From Desulfallas thermosapovorans DSM 6562 (lineage in GTDB: Bacteria; Bacillota; Desulfotomaculia; Desulfotomaculales; Desulfallaceae), in assembly GCF_008124625.1 (NCBI RefSeq), contig NZ_VNHM01000001.1, forward strand, positions 186,001 through 250,000: 64,000 bases of DNA. Direction: 5' to 3'. This document shows positions 9,774 to 19,978 of the stretch, piece after piece. Position 1 is the first letter of the stretch. Each line of letters begins with the position of its first letter. The position numbers and the translations under genes were made by a program. The notes under the pieces are model-generated. The model saw nothing but the letters and a program-made list of their open reading frames with translations. It was not told the origin of the DNA and did not search any database.

Positions 9774-10682
9774 TCAAGATCTGGGATGGCATTGATCATA
9801 AACTCGTTTGATACGTTCCTTGCTTAAATGGGTATAAATTTGGGTGGTGGATAGCCGTGCATGCCCCAAAAGCTCCTGCACCGACCGCAAATCAGCACCA
9901 CGATCCAGTAGATGGGTAGCGTATGAATGGCGAAAAGTATGCGGGCTGATTTTTGCCTGCAGCTGCAACTGTTGTACATATTGCTTAACCAGCCAGCGTA
10001 CACCTCTATCTGTTAACCGGCCACCTTTGCTATTAACAAAAAGGGCCTCCTGCCGACCCTTTTTCCTTGCTATTAATAGCGGGCGCACCTGGTGCATATA
10101 ATAACGCAACGCATCCAATGCAAAGCCGCCCAGTGGGGCCAAACGTTCCCGATCTCCTTTGGCGGTAATCTTTACTGTTCCCCTGCTCAGGTCCACATCA
10201 CCGATATTAATACCCACCAGTTCACTCACCCGGATACCGGCACCGTATAAAGTTTCCAGGACAGCCCGGTCCCGTGCACCTAACAATTTTTGCCGCTGGG
10301 GACATTCCACCAACCGTGCCATATCGGCTTCCGCCAAAAAGAGAGGCAATTTCCTATCACGCTTGGGAATACTTATTCCAGAAAGGGGGTTATCTTCCAA
10401 AACTCCTTCCCGGCACAAGTATTTGAAAAAAGACCGCCAGGTGGATACCCGCCTGGCTATGGTGGCGCCTGATTTCCGGCGCGCACGCATATCCGCCAGG
10501 TAACTCCGAAATAATTCTTTGGTAATCTGGCCCGGGTGGATATTATAGTCTTCCCGGCCCATGAACCGGGCGAAAAAAGTAAGTCCATCATATAAATCAT
10601 CATCATAACTCTTAACGGTATGGGGGGAAGCATTTTTTTCGGTTTGTAAATATACAAAAAAGCCATCCATATACCCGTACAT
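9774..10682 (-). CDS. xerC: tyrosine recombinase XerC
   Basis: Site-specific recombinase that resolves chromosome dimers at dif with a XerD partner. The 302-residue protein has the N-terminal SAM-like core-binding domain (residues 1-90) and the catalytic domain. Arg I is in GAGIRVSELVGIN, the HxxR box is HTFRHSYATHLL, the second His is in LLGHARLSTT, and the nucleophile is in QIYTHLS. This gene is called codV in B. subtilis, where it occupies the same place between trmFO and hslV. ATG with GAGGATT upstream; it follows trmFO by 2 bases. Confidence 0.93.
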   Translation of the reverse strand: MYGYMDGFFVYLQTEKNASPHTVKSYDDDLYDGLTFFARFMGREDYNIHPGQITKELFRSYLADMRARRKSGATIARRVSTWRSFFKYLCREGVLEDNPLSGISIPKRDRKLPLFLAEADMARLVECPQRQKLLGARDRAVLETLYGAGIRVSELVGINIGDVDLSRGTVKITAKGDRERLAPLGGFALDALRYYMHQVRPLLIARKKGRQEALFVNSKGGRLTDRGVRWLVKQYVQQLQLQAKISPHTFRHSYATHLLDRGADLRSVQELLGHARLSTTQIYTHLSKERIKRVYDQCHPRS

Positions 10683-10684
10683 TT

Positions 10685-12016
10685 TTAATCCTCACAGTAC
10701 TTATGACAATGTAACAATTCTTCTTTGAATTGCTTCAAGTTTTCCAACGCCCGGGCGGCATACATAGCATAGCGTTTCTTTTTGTCCCGGATTTTCTCCT
10801 CCAGGGGCGGGAAAAGACCGAAAGTAATGTTCATAGGTTGGAAATGGCGGGCATCCGCCGATGTAATGTAACGCGCCAAAGCGCCGTGGGCTGTTTGGTG
10901 AGGCCAAACCAGTGGCTTTAGTCCCTTTAATAGCATAGCTGCATTGATACCGGCCACCAACCCCGAAGCTGCCGATTCCACATACCCTTCCACTCCCGTC
11001 AGTTGCCCGGCAAAAAACAAATCCTCCTTTAGTTTGCATTGGTAAGTGGGTTTTAATAGCACGGGGGAATTGATATATGTATTTCGATGCATAACTCCAT
11101 AACGCACAAACTCGGCCTGCTCCAAACCTGGTATCATGCTGAATACCCGTTTTTGTTCGCTCCATTTGAGATGGGTCTGGAAGCCGACTATATTAAGCAT
11201 TGTACCAGCCGCATTATCCCTGCGCAACTGTACCACGGCATAAGGTCTTTTACCCGTGCGCGGGTCGGTCAGTCCCACAGGTTTTAGCGGTCCGTAGCGC
11301 ATAGTATCACGCCCCCTCCGGGCCAGCACTTCGATGGGCATGCAGCCTTCGAAATTAATTTCTTGCTCAAAATCTTTACGAGGCGCCCGCTCTGCGGCAG
11401 CCAAAGCCTGTTGGAAGTCTGTGTATTCATCTTCATTCATAGGGCAGTTCAAATAATCATCCTCACCCTTATCATAACGAGATGCCCAAAAAACTTTATC
11501 CATATTGATGGATTCCAGGCTGACAATAGGAGCTACGGCATCATGAAAATATAAATATTCGTGTCCCGTGAACTCTCTTATTTTGTCCGCCAACAGATCC
11601 GAGGTCAATGGACCCGAGGCAACCAAAACCACCCCATTGGTTATATCAGTACATTCTTCTCTACATACCGTAATTTGCGGGTGCCGCTCCAGCATACTGG
11701 TAACGTCCCGGGCAAAACTCTCCCGGTCCACAGCCAGTGCCCCCCCGGCCGGTACGCTGTTACGATCGGCACACCGCATAATAATGGAACCAACCCTGCG
11801 CATTTCCTCCTTTAACAAACCCACAGCGTTCTCCAGCGCCCGGGCTCTAAGGGAGTTACTGCAAACCAGTTCGGCAAAATAGCCGGTTTGATGCGCCGGT
11901 GTATTTTTTTCAGGCCGCATTTCATAAAGCCGTACGGGTACCCCCCTGCAGGCCGCCTGCCAGGCGGCCTCGGAACCGGCCAAGCCGGCTCCGATAACAA
12001 TTAACGGTTTTTGCAC
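10685..12016 (-). CDS. trmFO: methylenetetrahydrofolate-tRNA-(uracil-5-)-methyltransferase TrmFO
   Basis: Folate- and FAD-dependent enzyme that makes m5U54 in the T-loop of tRNA. The FAD-binding motif [14 protein letters not shown] is at the N-terminus. Further family blocks are [26 protein letters not shown] (with the reactive Cys), and [15 protein letters not shown] near the C-terminus, here with QL before it. From the GTG at 12016 it is 443 residues and has GAGGTGG upstream. The frame runs on to 12070 inside topA, but the extra 18 residues lack family similarity. Same topA-trmFO-xerC order as B. subtilis. Confidence 0.95.
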   Translation of the reverse strand: MQKPLIVIGAGLAGSEAAWQAACRGVPVRLYEMRPEKNTPAHQTGYFAELVCSNSLRARALENAVGLLKEEMRRVGSIIMRCADRNSVPAGGALAVDRESFARDVTSMLERHPQITVCREECTDITNGVVLVASGPLTSDLLADKIREFTGHEYLYFHDAVAPIVSLESINMDKVFWASRYDKGEDDYLNCPMNEDEYTDFQQALAAAERAPRKDFEQEINFEGCMPIEVLARRGRDTMRYGPLKPVGLTDPRTGKRPYAVVQLRRDNAAGTMLNIVGFQTHLKWSEQKRVFSMIPGLEQAEFVRYGVMHRNTYINSPVLLKPTYQCKLKEDLFFAGQLTGVEGYVESAASGLVAGINAAMLLKGLKPLVWPHQTAHGALARYITSADARHFQPMNITFGLFPPLEEKIRDKKKRYAMYAARALENLKQFKEELLHCHKYCED

Positions 12017-12047
12017 TCCTGCCACCTCTGTAAGGCAAAATCCAAGT

Positions 12048-14192
12048 TTAGTAGGCACTTGCAGTATCATTCGATTCGTTTACGGTAACTTCATGGTTAT
12101 CCATTTCATCATCGGCGGCTTCTAGCTTATTACCACATTCTTTATTAATACATTGATAGAGCCGGCCTTTTTTATTTTCCTTTAGCACCATCATACTGTT
12201 GCACAGGGAGCATTTACGTTTAGTTGGCTTATCCCAGACCACAAATTCGCACTCGGGATAATTACTGCACCCATAAAATTTTCTTCCCTTTTTGCTACGT
12301 CTTAAGACTAGCTCACCCTGGCAATTAGGGCAAGATATACCTGTGGGTTCCAATAACGGCTTGGCGTTTCTACATTCCGGGAACCCCGGACATGCTAAAA
12401 ACTTACCGTAACGACCCATCTTGATCACCATATTCCTGCCACAAAACTCACATACTTCGTCAGTTACCTCGTCCTCCACCTGAATCTGCTCGATTTCCTG
12501 ATCCGCAACTTCCAGAAGCTCCTTGAAGGGGATATAAAAGTCTTCTATAATGTTTACCCAATTAGCATCCCCTTCCTCAACATCGTCTAATTTTTGTTCC
12601 ATTTCAGCAGTGAATTCCACATCGATAATATCATAAAAATATTTTTTCAATAGATCTACCACCACCAAACCAAGTTCGGTGGGGTAAAAATTTTTCTTTT
12701 CCCGTACAACATAACCTCTTTTGAGGATGGTATCCACAATGGGTGCGTAAGTACTGGGCCTGCCAATACCCTTTTCCTCCAAGGTCTTTATCAAGGTGGC
12801 ATCAGTAAACCGGGGCGGCGGTTGAGTAAAGTGCTGTTTAGGCACCAACGCCCGCAATTTTAATTGTTCGCCTTCCTTAAGCTCCGGCAGTGTTTTAATT
12901 TCGCCGGCCTCTTCCTCATCATCGCGCCCTTCAATGTAAACCCGCATAAAGCCGTCAAATTTAACAATAGAGCCTGTGGCACGGAAAACATATTTCCCCG
13001 CCTGTACATCCACTCCGGTGGTTTCGATGATGGCCGGACTCATCTGGCTGGCCACAAATCTTTCCCAAATCAACTTGTACAATCTATACTGGTCACGGGT
13101 TAAAAATTGCTTAATGCCTTCCGGTTCCCGCTGCACCGAAGTCGGTCTTATAGCTTCGTGGGCATCCTGGGCCCTTCCCTTTGGTGCCGCGCGTCTTTTT
13201 TCACCCGGCACATACTGGGCACCGAAACGTTCGATAATAAAGGCATCCGCTTCCTGTTCCGCAGTTTCAGATATCCGGGTGGAATCGGTACGAATATAAG
13301 TAACCAAACCCACCGGGCCTTCCTTACCCAGATCCAATCCTTCATAAAGCTGCTGGGCCACCATCATGGTTTTTCGGGCGGTGAAGTTTAATTTGCGATA
13401 GGCTTCTTGCTGCATGCTGCTGGTGGTAAATGGTAAAGCGGGTTGTCTCTTTTTCTCCCTCCGTGAAATCTTTGCCACTTCAAAGGTTTCGTTTTGCAGA
13501 TCATCTCTAATTTCATTGACCCGGGCTTCATTGGGAATATGGGCCTTTTGCCCGTCAATTTTATGTAATTTTACCTCCAGGCTGCCCGTTCTGCCTTTGA
13601 CCAGCTTTGCAACCAGAGACCAGTATTCTTCCGGTTCAAAGGCCTGTATTTCCTCCTCGCGTTCACAAATCAGCCGCATGGCTACCGATTGCACACGACC
13701 GGCGCTTAAACCTTTTTTAACCTTGCGCCATAGCAGCGGGCTCAGATTATAACCCACCAACCTGTCCAGAATACGCCTGGCCTGCTGGGCATCCACCTTG
13801 CGCCGGTCAACGGGACGCGGGTGTTTTACTGCTTGTTGCACCGCCTGTTTGGTGATTTCATTAAAGGCGATCCGACATGGATCTCGTTCATCAATATTCA
13901 ACACATGAGCCAAGTGCCAGGCAATAGCTTCCCCCTCCCGATCGGGGTCAGAGGCTAAAAGCACCTTATCAGCCTTTTTGGTGGCGGCCTTCAACTCTTT
14001 AATGATATCCCCTTTACCCCTGATGGTTATATACTTGGGTTTAAAACCCTCCTGTATATCAACCCCGAACTGACTTTTGGGCAAATCCCGCACATGTCCC
14101 ATTGACGCCTTGACAGTATATTTTTTGCCGAGAAATTTGCTCAGGCTTTTCGCCTTAGCCGGTGATTCTACAATTACCAAAGTTTTTGCCAC
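12048..14192 (-). CDS. topA: DNA topoisomerase I
   Basis: Type IA topoisomerase that relaxes negative supercoils. The 714-residue protein begins with the TOPRIM domain ([13 protein letters not shown], then [13 protein letters not shown]). The active-site Tyr is in YIRTDSTR near residue 300. Three C-terminal zinc-ribbon modules follow, each with CxxC and a later C-x(n)-C pair (CEFCGRN, CPNCQGE, CSLCNSM). A short acidic tail closes the protein. GTG at 14192 with GAGGTGAACC upstream is preferred over the GTG three codons earlier. It lies about 100 bases after dprA, a conserved Firmicute pairing. Confidence 0.96.
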   Translation of the reverse strand: MAKTLVIVESPAKAKSLSKFLGKKYTVKASMGHVRDLPKSQFGVDIQEGFKPKYITIRGKGDIIKELKAATKKADKVLLASDPDREGEAIAWHLAHVLNIDERDPCRIAFNEITKQAVQQAVKHPRPVDRRKVDAQQARRILDRLVGYNLSPLLWRKVKKGLSAGRVQSVAMRLICEREEEIQAFEPEEYWSLVAKLVKGRTGSLEVKLHKIDGQKAHIPNEARVNEIRDDLQNETFEVAKISRREKKRQPALPFTTSSMQQEAYRKLNFTARKTMMVAQQLYEGLDLGKEGPVGLVTYIRTDSTRISETAEQEADAFIIERFGAQYVPGEKRRAAPKGRAQDAHEAIRPTSVQREPEGIKQFLTRDQYRLYKLIWERFVASQMSPAIIETTGVDVQAGKYVFRATGSIVKFDGFMRVYIEGRDDEEEAGEIKTLPELKEGEQLKLRALVPKQHFTQPPPRFTDATLIKTLEEKGIGRPSTYAPIVDTILKRGYVVREKKNFYPTELGLVVVDLLKKYFYDIIDVEFTAEMEQKLDDVEEGDANWVNIIEDFYIPFKELLEVADQEIEQIQVEDEVTDEVCEFCGRNMVIKMGRYGKFLACPGFPECRNAKPLLEPTGISCPNCQGELVLRRSKKGRKFYGCSNYPECEFVVWDKPTKRKCSLCNSMMVLKENKKGRLYQCINKECGNKLEAADDEMDNHEVTVNESNDTASAY

Positions 14193-14293
14193 ACGGTTCA
14201 CCTCAAGTTTAGGTTCGATAACCGATCAATAAAATCCATACCGGGTACCGCTTTATAAAATCTATCCATTAGCACTGTTTTTTAGAACATTAT

Positions 14294-15388
14294 TTACCTC
14301 ATAAGGACATACTGCCTGCCGGGCAACTGCCTGACCAGTCCCTTTACTTCAAGGAACATTAATGCCGACATCACTTCCCCGGCGCCAAGGCCCGACTTTT
14401 GAACTATGTTTTCCAGGGAAACAGCTTCAAAGTTTAATAATTTAAGCAATAGTTTTTCATTATCGTTTAATTTTAAACCCCCGGCGGACTCCCCGGGCAT
14501 TACCGGTTTCATTGTGGTCACAAGTCCCAGTTCTTCTATTATATCTCCGGCATCCAGCACCGGTGCCGCGCCCTGTTTAATAAGCTCATTGGGACCACGG
14601 CTCAGTTTGGATGTAATATTCCCCGGCACTGCCATTACATCCCGGCCCTGGTCCAGAGCCACATGGGCTGTTATTAAAGCACCGCTCCGCCGGGCGGCCT
14701 CCACCACCACCACCGCCTTGCTAAGACCGCTGATTATCCTGTTACGCACCGGAAAATGCCAGGCATCCGGCGGGGTACCCGGTGGAAATTCACTGATCAC
14801 CGCGCCGTTTTGCATAATATTACCCATTAACCTGCCGTTTTCCCTGGGATAAACCACATCAACCCCGCAGCCCAGCACGGCTATGGTCTTACCACCAGCG
14901 TCCAGCGCACCACGGTGGGCAGCAGCATCTATTCCCCTGGCCATGCCGCTGACCACGGTCACACCGGCACCGGCCAATTCCCGGGCTAGATTTTCCGCAA
15001 CACTGAGCCCGTAAGGAGTAGCTTTCCTAGCGCCAACCAAGGCCACGGTGGTATCATTCAAACAATCTGCTCGCCCGGATACAAATAATACCGGCGGAGG
15101 GTCATAAATATTTTTCAACTGCTCTGGATAACGATTGTCTGTATAAAAAAGCACGGACATTTTATTGTTATTCAGGTAGCTAGCCACTGTGAACAAATCA
15201 CAATTTTTTCGGCGCTCCAGCATTTTTCCCGCCTTATTATGATGCGAGCCCGTCAACGAATCAAACTCACTGTCCGGGGCCAGCCATGCTGTTTTGGGGG
15301 TACCGAAATATTTCATGATTGCCCAAAACTTACGGGCCTGCCCGGCCAGAACAATATGCCAAGCAAGCCAGTATATTTTTTCATCCAT
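14294..15388 (-). CDS. dprA: DNA-processing protein DprA (Smf)
   Basis: Loads RecA onto incoming single-stranded DNA during natural transformation; the gene is also widespread in bacteria not known to be competent. The 364-residue protein has a divergent N-terminal segment, then the Rossmann-type core with VALVGARKATPYG, VVSGMARGIDAAAH and TIAVLGCGVDVVYP, and ends with a winged-helix domain. The chosen ATG (MDEKIYWLAWH) has GGTGGTGAT upstream and matches family N-termini; the open frame reaches 15499. It lies downstream of the NHEJ genes and upstream of topA, so repair, recombination and topology genes adjoin. Confidence 0.93.
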   Translation of the reverse strand: MDEKIYWLAWHIVLAGQARKFWAIMKYFGTPKTAWLAPDSEFDSLTGSHHNKAGKMLERRKNCDLFTVASYLNNNKMSVLFYTDNRYPEQLKNIYDPPPVLFVSGRADCLNDTTVALVGARKATPYGLSVAENLARELAGAGVTVVSGMARGIDAAAHRGALDAGGKTIAVLGCGVDVVYPRENGRLMGNIMQNGAVISEFPPGTPPDAWHFPVRNRIISGLSKAVVVVEAARRSGALITAHVALDQGRDVMAVPGNITSKLSRGPNELIKQGAAPVLDAGDIIEELGLVTTMKPVMPGESAGGLKLNDNEKLLLKLLNFEAVSLENIVQKSGLGAGEVMSALMFLEVKGLVRQLPGRQYVLMR

Positions 15389-15506
15389 ACAAATCACCAC
15401 CGGGCCATTTATTGAACTGAACGGGACATAAGGCCATACAGCAACATGTTCAATATCAAAGAGGATTTTCCTGCTTGTTCCAAAAAATTGTAATATCAAT
15501 TATACT

Positions 15507-16460
15507 TTAAATAAGTTCTGAATTAATAGTATTGGCTCCGAGTATTTGTAATCGGTTATTCTTAATAAACAGATCAATTCTATTTTTTGAAGCCGGCAGC
15601 TTGGCGAATAAATCACCAATTTTTTCAACCCGGTCAATAATATTCATTATGTTGAAGCTATCTGGCCTGACTAAATTTCCCTCCACCTCTGTCCAGGTTA
15701 ACGGGGCGGACACGGGAGCCCCCGCCAGCGGTCTGGGGCTGTAGGTAAAGGCCATTGTTTTACCCCGCCCGTTCTGCAGGTAATCAAGGTAGACTTTTCC
15801 CTTGCGCCTGGCAATACTTCTTTCTAAAGTAACTCCACCGGGGTAAGCTCTGACAATAATTTCCGCCAGTCTTTTCATAGCTTCGGTAACCTCGGCAAAG
15901 GTGTGTTTTGCAGCCAAAGGAATAAAGATATGCATTCCACTAGACCCCGAAGTTTTGGGAAATCCGGTGATGCCAAATTCCTCAAGCATATTCCTTACCA
16001 GCAAAGCCACTTTGAGCACCTCGTCAAATGCAACCCCCTCGCCGGGATCCAAATCAAATACCGCGAGATCCGGGTAATCGATGTCCTCCACCCGGCTTAG
16101 CCAGGCGTGAATTTCCAAACAACCCTGGTTAGCCAGCCAAATTAGGGTCGGAAGATCATTACATATAATATAATTGATAATTTTACCGGTATGCTTGACC
16201 GGATATGTTTCCACCCACCGGGGTGCGTAGGAGGGACATTCCTTTTGATAAAAATAATCGCCCTTGATACCATCGGGATATCTTTTCATCACCAGCGGCC
16301 GGTTATATATATATGGCAATATGTAGGGCGCCATATTCAGATAGTATTTTATTAAATGTGCCTTGGTAATACCGGCTTCCGGCCAAAAGAGCTTATCAAG
16401 ATTGGTTAAGGTCAATACCTTGCCCTGGATTTCCACTATTTCCCGTTTTATACCGGACAC
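15507..16460 (-). CDS. LigD-type primase-polymerase (stand-alone NHEJ polymerase)
   Basis: An archaeo-eukaryotic primase-type polymerase that fills gaps at ends held by Ku. The 317-residue protein consists of the LigD polymerase domain only. It has LTLTNLDKLFWPEAGITKAHLI at its start (shown in parts: LTNLDKLFWP), RPLVMKRYPDG, the catalytic DLDPGEG, and SGSSGMHIFIPL. In many bacteria this domain is fused to the ligase; here it has its own start. GTG at 16460 lies behind GGTGGAGG. The frame runs on to 16559, overlapping the ligase stop, so a small overlap is an alternative. The phosphoesterase domain is absent. Confidence 0.9.
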   Translation of the reverse strand: MSGIKREIVEIQGKVLTLTNLDKLFWPEAGITKAHLIKYYLNMAPYILPYIYNRPLVMKRYPDGIKGDYFYQKECPSYAPRWVETYPVKHTGKIINYIICNDLPTLIWLANQGCLEIHAWLSRVEDIDYPDLAVFDLDPGEGVAFDEVLKVALLVRNMLEEFGITGFPKTSGSSGMHIFIPLAAKHTFAEVTEAMKRLAEIIVRAYPGGVTLERSIARRKGKVYLDYLQNGRGKTMAFTYSPRPLAGAPVSAPLTWTEVEGNLVRPDSFNIMNIIDRVEKIGDLFAKLPASKNRIDLFIKNNRLQILGANTINSELI

Positions 16461-16537
16461 CAGCCTCCACCTCTTTCCAACGCCTTGTAGATACACCACT
16501 AAAAAGTTTTCAATATTTATACCGCCCCTGTTTAGCC

Positions 16538-17500
16538 CTACCGCAAGACCGGCTCGCACTCCCCGGGAACTTTATCCGTTCGAAGCCCTTTATATACCGG
16601 ATGACGCAAAAAACCTTCCCTGGTGAGGGTTAAATATTCCACCCGGCAGACCAGCAGGGGCTGTACCCATTGTACATCCCGCACCGGTGGGGGACTGTCT
16701 TTAATGGATGGACTGCTTGTAACAAGAACAGCCATTTTTTTTAATAAATGAACTTCTTCGCTGTGGCTTAACCCGCTGCCTACCATTCCCTGGTAAATAA
16801 AACCTGTTCCATCCCAGGCGGCCAACACCAGCGACCCCAGCAATCTACTACCTCGCCCCACCCGGTATCCACATATAACCAAATCAGCCTCCCTGGTATG
16901 GCGTAGTTTTTTCCAGTACACGGAACGGGTACCGGGTATGTATTTACTATCCTTCCGCTTAGCAACCGCCCCTTCCAGTCCCCGGGCAACACAGGCCCGG
17001 TAAAACACAACCCCTTCCCCAATCACGGGCTCGGAGATTAAAAAATTATCGCTGGCGGTTACAACATCCTGCAGACATTCCAAGCGCCGGCTTAAAGGAG
17101 ACTGCATAATCGACTCACCCCGGTGATATAAAATGTCAAAAGCCATATAAATAGCCGGTAGATTGAGCGCCGCCCGGTGAACTCGCTGTTCATCAACCAG
17201 CTTGGCCCGGGATTGCAATGCATCAAACGAAGGTTTACCGTTCTTTAGTACTATAATCTCACCGTCCAGCACCAGGGGACCATGCTTTACCTTTTGGCAC
17301 AGGTCACCCAAATCGGGAAAGGTGCCGGTTATATCCTTTAAGTTTCTAGAAAGCAGTGTGGTCTCACCGTTTAGGTAGGCCAGGCAGCGATACCCGTCCC
17401 ATTTAATCTCATAATAGTAGTTTGGGTCATCAAAGGGTTGGGCGGGAACAGCCAGCATTGGTTTAACCAGAGGAAGTGCCTTCGCAGCCATGATGCTCAT
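16538..17500 (-). CDS. ATP-dependent DNA ligase, LigD ligase domain
   Basis: Seals double-strand breaks in Ku-dependent end joining. The 320-residue protein has the nucleotidyltransferase motif I EIKWDGYRC at residues 31-39, with Lys33 as the AMP acceptor. Motif III (LDGEIIVL), motif IV (EGAVAKRKDS) and motif V (YWKKLR) follow, and an OB-fold closes the protein. It is a free-standing ligase domain with no polymerase or phosphoesterase fusion. Its ATG overlaps the ku stop codon (ATGA), so the two are translationally coupled. Confidence 0.93.
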   Translation of the reverse strand: MSIMAAKALPLVKPMLAVPAQPFDDPNYYYEIKWDGYRCLAYLNGETTLLSRNLKDITGTFPDLGDLCQKVKHGPLVLDGEIIVLKNGKPSFDALQSRAKLVDEQRVHRAALNLPAIYMAFDILYHRGESIMQSPLSRRLECLQDVVTASDNFLISEPVIGEGVVFYRACVARGLEGAVAKRKDSKYIPGTRSVYWKKLRHTREADLVICGYRVGRGSRLLGSLVLAAWDGTGFIYQGMVGSGLSHSEEVHLLKKMAVLVTSSPSIKDSPPPVRDVQWVQPLLVCRVEYLTLTREGFLRHPVYKGLRTDKVPGECEPVLR

Positions 17501-18315
17501 GAACCTTTTCCAACTACCTGGCGTTTTTTCCGGTTACCACGTTCTTCCTTGGCCATTTCAATACTGGCTTTTAACGCAGCCATCAGGTCAACAACATTTT
17601 CCGTTGCAGGGGCGGCCGGTTTTTCCAACACCGCTTCACCAGCAATCTTGGCCCGGATCATTTCATGCAGCTTTTCGCGATAAGTACTGGTGTATTTGAC
17701 GGGTTCGAAGTCTGTGGACAGATTATCAATCAAGTTTACTGCCATCTTAACTTCATTTTCATGCAGGTTCACCTGGCCGCCGATATTCTCTACTTGCTCA
17801 ACAGCACGCACTTCGTCGGCATAAAACATGGTTTCCATAACCAACGCCTGTCCAGTGGGACGAATTACAGCCAGTGATTCCCTGTTTCTTATGGTTATTA
17901 GCGCAATAGCCGCCCGGGATGTCTGCTGCATAGCCTGTCTCAACAATTCGTAGACCTTTTTACCACCCTCCCCCGGACCTAAATAATAAGAGCGATCAAA
18001 ATATACAGGGTCAATTTGTTGTAAATCTACAAAATCAATAATATCCACACTACGGTTCTTATCTCCTGATAAGCCGGCCAGCTCATCTTCCGTAACGGTT
18101 ATGTATTGACCCTTTTCATACTCATAGCCACGCACTATTTCATCTGTTTTTACTTCCGCGGCACAATGAGGGCAATAGCGTACATAACGCAGCGGGGTAT
18201 GACACGGGGCATGTAAATAGTTAAACTTGACATCTTTTTTTTCGGTGGCAGCATACATTTTCACGGGAACGTATATTAATCCAAAGGTAATGGCACCTTT
18301 CCAAAGGGCCCGCAT
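17497..18315 (-). CDS. ku: Ku protein, DNA end-binding
   Basis: Homodimeric ring that threads onto double-strand DNA ends and recruits LigD. The 272-residue protein starts MRALWKGAITFGLIYVPVKMY, the conserved bacterial Ku N-terminus (residues 1-20). It contains a pair of CxxC-like residues (CHTPLRYVRYCPHC, residues about 40-53) and the central beta-barrel region. It ends in a short Lys/Arg-rich tail typical of bacterial Ku. ATG at 18315 follows GGTGAAAGA. The frame extends to 18402, but that extension spans the terminator of the upstream ABC operon. Confidence 0.94.
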   Translation of the reverse strand: MRALWKGAITFGLIYVPVKMYAATEKKDVKFNYLHAPCHTPLRYVRYCPHCAAEVKTDEIVRGYEYEKGQYITVTEDELAGLSGDKNRSVDIIDFVDLQQIDPVYFDRSYYLGPGEGGKKVYELLRQAMQQTSRAAIALITIRNRESLAVIRPTGQALVMETMFYADEVRAVEQVENIGGQVNLHENEVKMAVNLIDNLSTDFEPVKYTSTYREKLHEMIRAKIAGEAVLEKPAAPATENVVDLMAALKASIEMAKEERGNRKKRQVVGKGS

Positions 18316-18383
18316 TCTTTCACCTTCCCTGGCAAATAAAGCATGCATGTAGTTAAATCGTAATTTTATTATTGTTTGACACC

Positions 18384-18411
18384 AAAAAAAATAACCCCGC
18401 ATTTAGGGGGT
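18384..18411 (-). terminator. intrinsic terminator of the amino-acid ABC transporter operon
   Basis: On the minus strand a 5-bp G/C-rich stem (18411-18407 with 18398-18394) is followed by a run of eight T. It lies about 55 bases after the ATPase gene stop codon and upstream of ku, which therefore probably has a separate promoter. Confidence 0.7.
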
Positions 18412-18464
18412 AAATAGTTCCTGTTAATATTAACTTTACAATGTCATAACTTAGTGTGCGCAGG

Positions 18465-19220
18465 TTATAATATCTTGCTCAAAAATTCCCTGGTACGGGG
18501 GTGTTCGGGATTAGAGAAAATTTTTTGCGGGTCGGCATCTTCCAGGATCCTGCCGTCATCCATGAAAACAACTCGATCGGCCACTTCCCGGGCAAAACCC
18601 ATTTCATGTGTGACGACAATCATGGTCATCCCGTCCCGGGCCAAATCCTTAATCACCTCCAGCACTTCTCCCACCAGTTCAGGATCCAGGGCGCTGGTGG
18701 GTTCATCAAACAGCATTACCCGGGGTTGCATAGCCAGCGCCCTGGCAATGGCCACCCGCTGCTGCTGACCGCCGGAAAGCTGTACAGGGTAAGCATCGGC
18801 TTTATCCGCCAAACCCACCTTGGCCAACAGTTCCAAAGCCCGGGATTTTGCTTCAGCCACCGGTGTCTTGGATACTGTAATGGGTCCTTCCATTATATTT
18901 TGCAACGCCGTCTGGTGCGGAAACAAATTAAAGCGCTGAAAAACCATCCCCATACGACTTCGCAAACGATAAATATTCTTTCTGCTGTCATCCACCAAAC
19001 GGCCATTGGGCAACTTCTTTTTACCAATGGGCTGTCCTTCCATGGTGATATACCCGTCATCAATGGTCTCCAGGTAATTGAGACAGCGTAAGAAGGTGCT
19101 TTTGCCGGAACCGCTGGGACCAATAATGACCACCACCTCACCCCTGGCGACGGTAAGGCTGACATCTTTTAACACATGCAGTTTTCCAAAATATTTATTA
19201 ATGTGTTCCGCTACGATCAC
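18465..19220 (-). CDS. polar amino-acid ABC transporter, ATP-binding protein
   Basis: Energises uptake of a polar amino acid; GlnQ/HisP family. The 251-residue protein has Walker [10 protein letters not shown] at residues 34-42, a Q-loop region [10 protein letters not shown], signature [16 protein letters not shown], Walker [15 protein letters not shown] and the H-loop VTHEMG. A slightly unusual insert, [16 protein letters not shown], precedes the Q-loop. It follows the permease gene by 17 bp. Glutamine or another polar amino acid is likely but cannot be fixed from sequence. Confidence 0.94.
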   Translation of the reverse strand: MIVAEHINKYFGKLHVLKDVSLTVARGEVVVIIGPSGSGKSTFLRCLNYLETIDDGYITMEGQPIGKKKLPNGRLVDDSRKNIYRLRSRMGMVFQRFNLFPHQTALQNIMEGPITVSKTPVAEAKSRALELLAKVGLADKADAYPVQLSGGQQQRVAIARALAMQPRVMLFDEPTSALDPELVGEVLEVIKDLARDGMTMIVVTHEMGFAREVADRVVFMDDGRILEDADPQKIFSNPEHPRTREFLSKIL

Positions 19221-19237
19221 AAGTATATCACCTTCCG

Positions 19238-19912
19238 TTAGTCGCCGTCGGATATGGCCAGTCGTTTTTCCAAGCGACTGATGATATAGATAAAAAATGT
19301 CGTCATGATTAAATAAATAATACCTACGGTTAAATATATTTCCATGGAGCGAAAATATGTTGTATTAAGCAGTATACCCGTGCGCATCAGTTCCACCATG
19401 GTAATGACCGACACCAGCGAGGTATCCTTCATCAGGGCAATAAATTCATTGCCCATGGGGGGCAGCAGGCGCCGGTAAGCTTGGGGTAAAATTACCCGCC
19501 GCATAGCCTGGGCGGTGGACATGCCCAGAGACAAGGCCGCTTCCATCTGGCCTTTGTCTATAGATTGAATGCCCGCTCTTATAATTTCAGCTATATACGC
19601 CCCGCCACAAATGCTAAGTCCCAGTACCGCCGCGGCCTTCGGGCTTAATTGGATGTCAAAATACTGTGCCAGGCCATAATATAGTATAAATAATTGCACC
19701 AACAGCGGTATGCCGCGAATTACCCAGGTATAAAAACCGCCAATCACCGCAAGTATTTTAAAACGGGAAACTTTCATCAAAGCAACAAATAAACCGATTA
19801 TGGTGCCAAAAAAAATGGCCAGTACAGTAAGCTCGATGGTCATTAACGCGCCTTTAAAAAGTAGCGGCGCTATAGCCAGTAAAAATTCCACGTCAATTGG
19901 CCCGATGCGCAA
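19238..19912 (-). CDS. polar amino-acid ABC transporter, permease
   Basis: His/Glu/Gln/Arg/opine-family membrane subunit. The 224-residue protein has five hydrophobic segments (about residues 12-35, 52-75, 88-105, 150-170, 190-212). It carries the cytoplasmic EAA loop [22 protein letters not shown] near residues 124-145, which docks on the ATPase. A single permease gene implies a homodimer. It lies between the binding-protein gene and the ATPase gene, and a strong stem-loop precedes it. Confidence 0.93.
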   Translation of the reverse strand: MRIGPIDVEFLLAIAPLLFKGALMTIELTVLAIFFGTIIGLFVALMKVSRFKILAVIGGFYTWVIRGIPLLVQLFILYYGLAQYFDIQLSPKAAAVLGLSICGGAYIAEIIRAGIQSIDKGQMEAALSLGMSTAQAMRRVILPQAYRRLLPPMGNEFIALMKDTSLVSVITMVELMRTGILLNTTYFRSMEIYLTVGIIYLIMTTFFIYIISRLEKRLAISDGD

Positions 19913-19950
19913 TATTAAACACCCCGTTATCAGCTATCTTAACGATTGAT

Positions 19951-19972
19951 AGGGCGCGATGAATCGCGCCCT
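19951..19972 (-). promoter_or_regulatory. intercistronic stem-loop in ABC operon
   Basis: AGGGCGCGA, a TGAA loop and TCGCGCCCT form a 9-bp perfect G/C-rich stem, 6 bases after the binding-protein stop codon. No T-run follows, so it is more likely an RNA-stabilising or processing element that favours excess binding protein than a full terminator (inference). Confidence 0.65.
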
Positions 19973-19978
19973 GTCATA

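Noticed and set aside
18316-18402. N-terminal extension of Ku
   Set aside because: It spans the terminator of the ABC operon and would add 29 residues to the conserved MRALWKGAI start.
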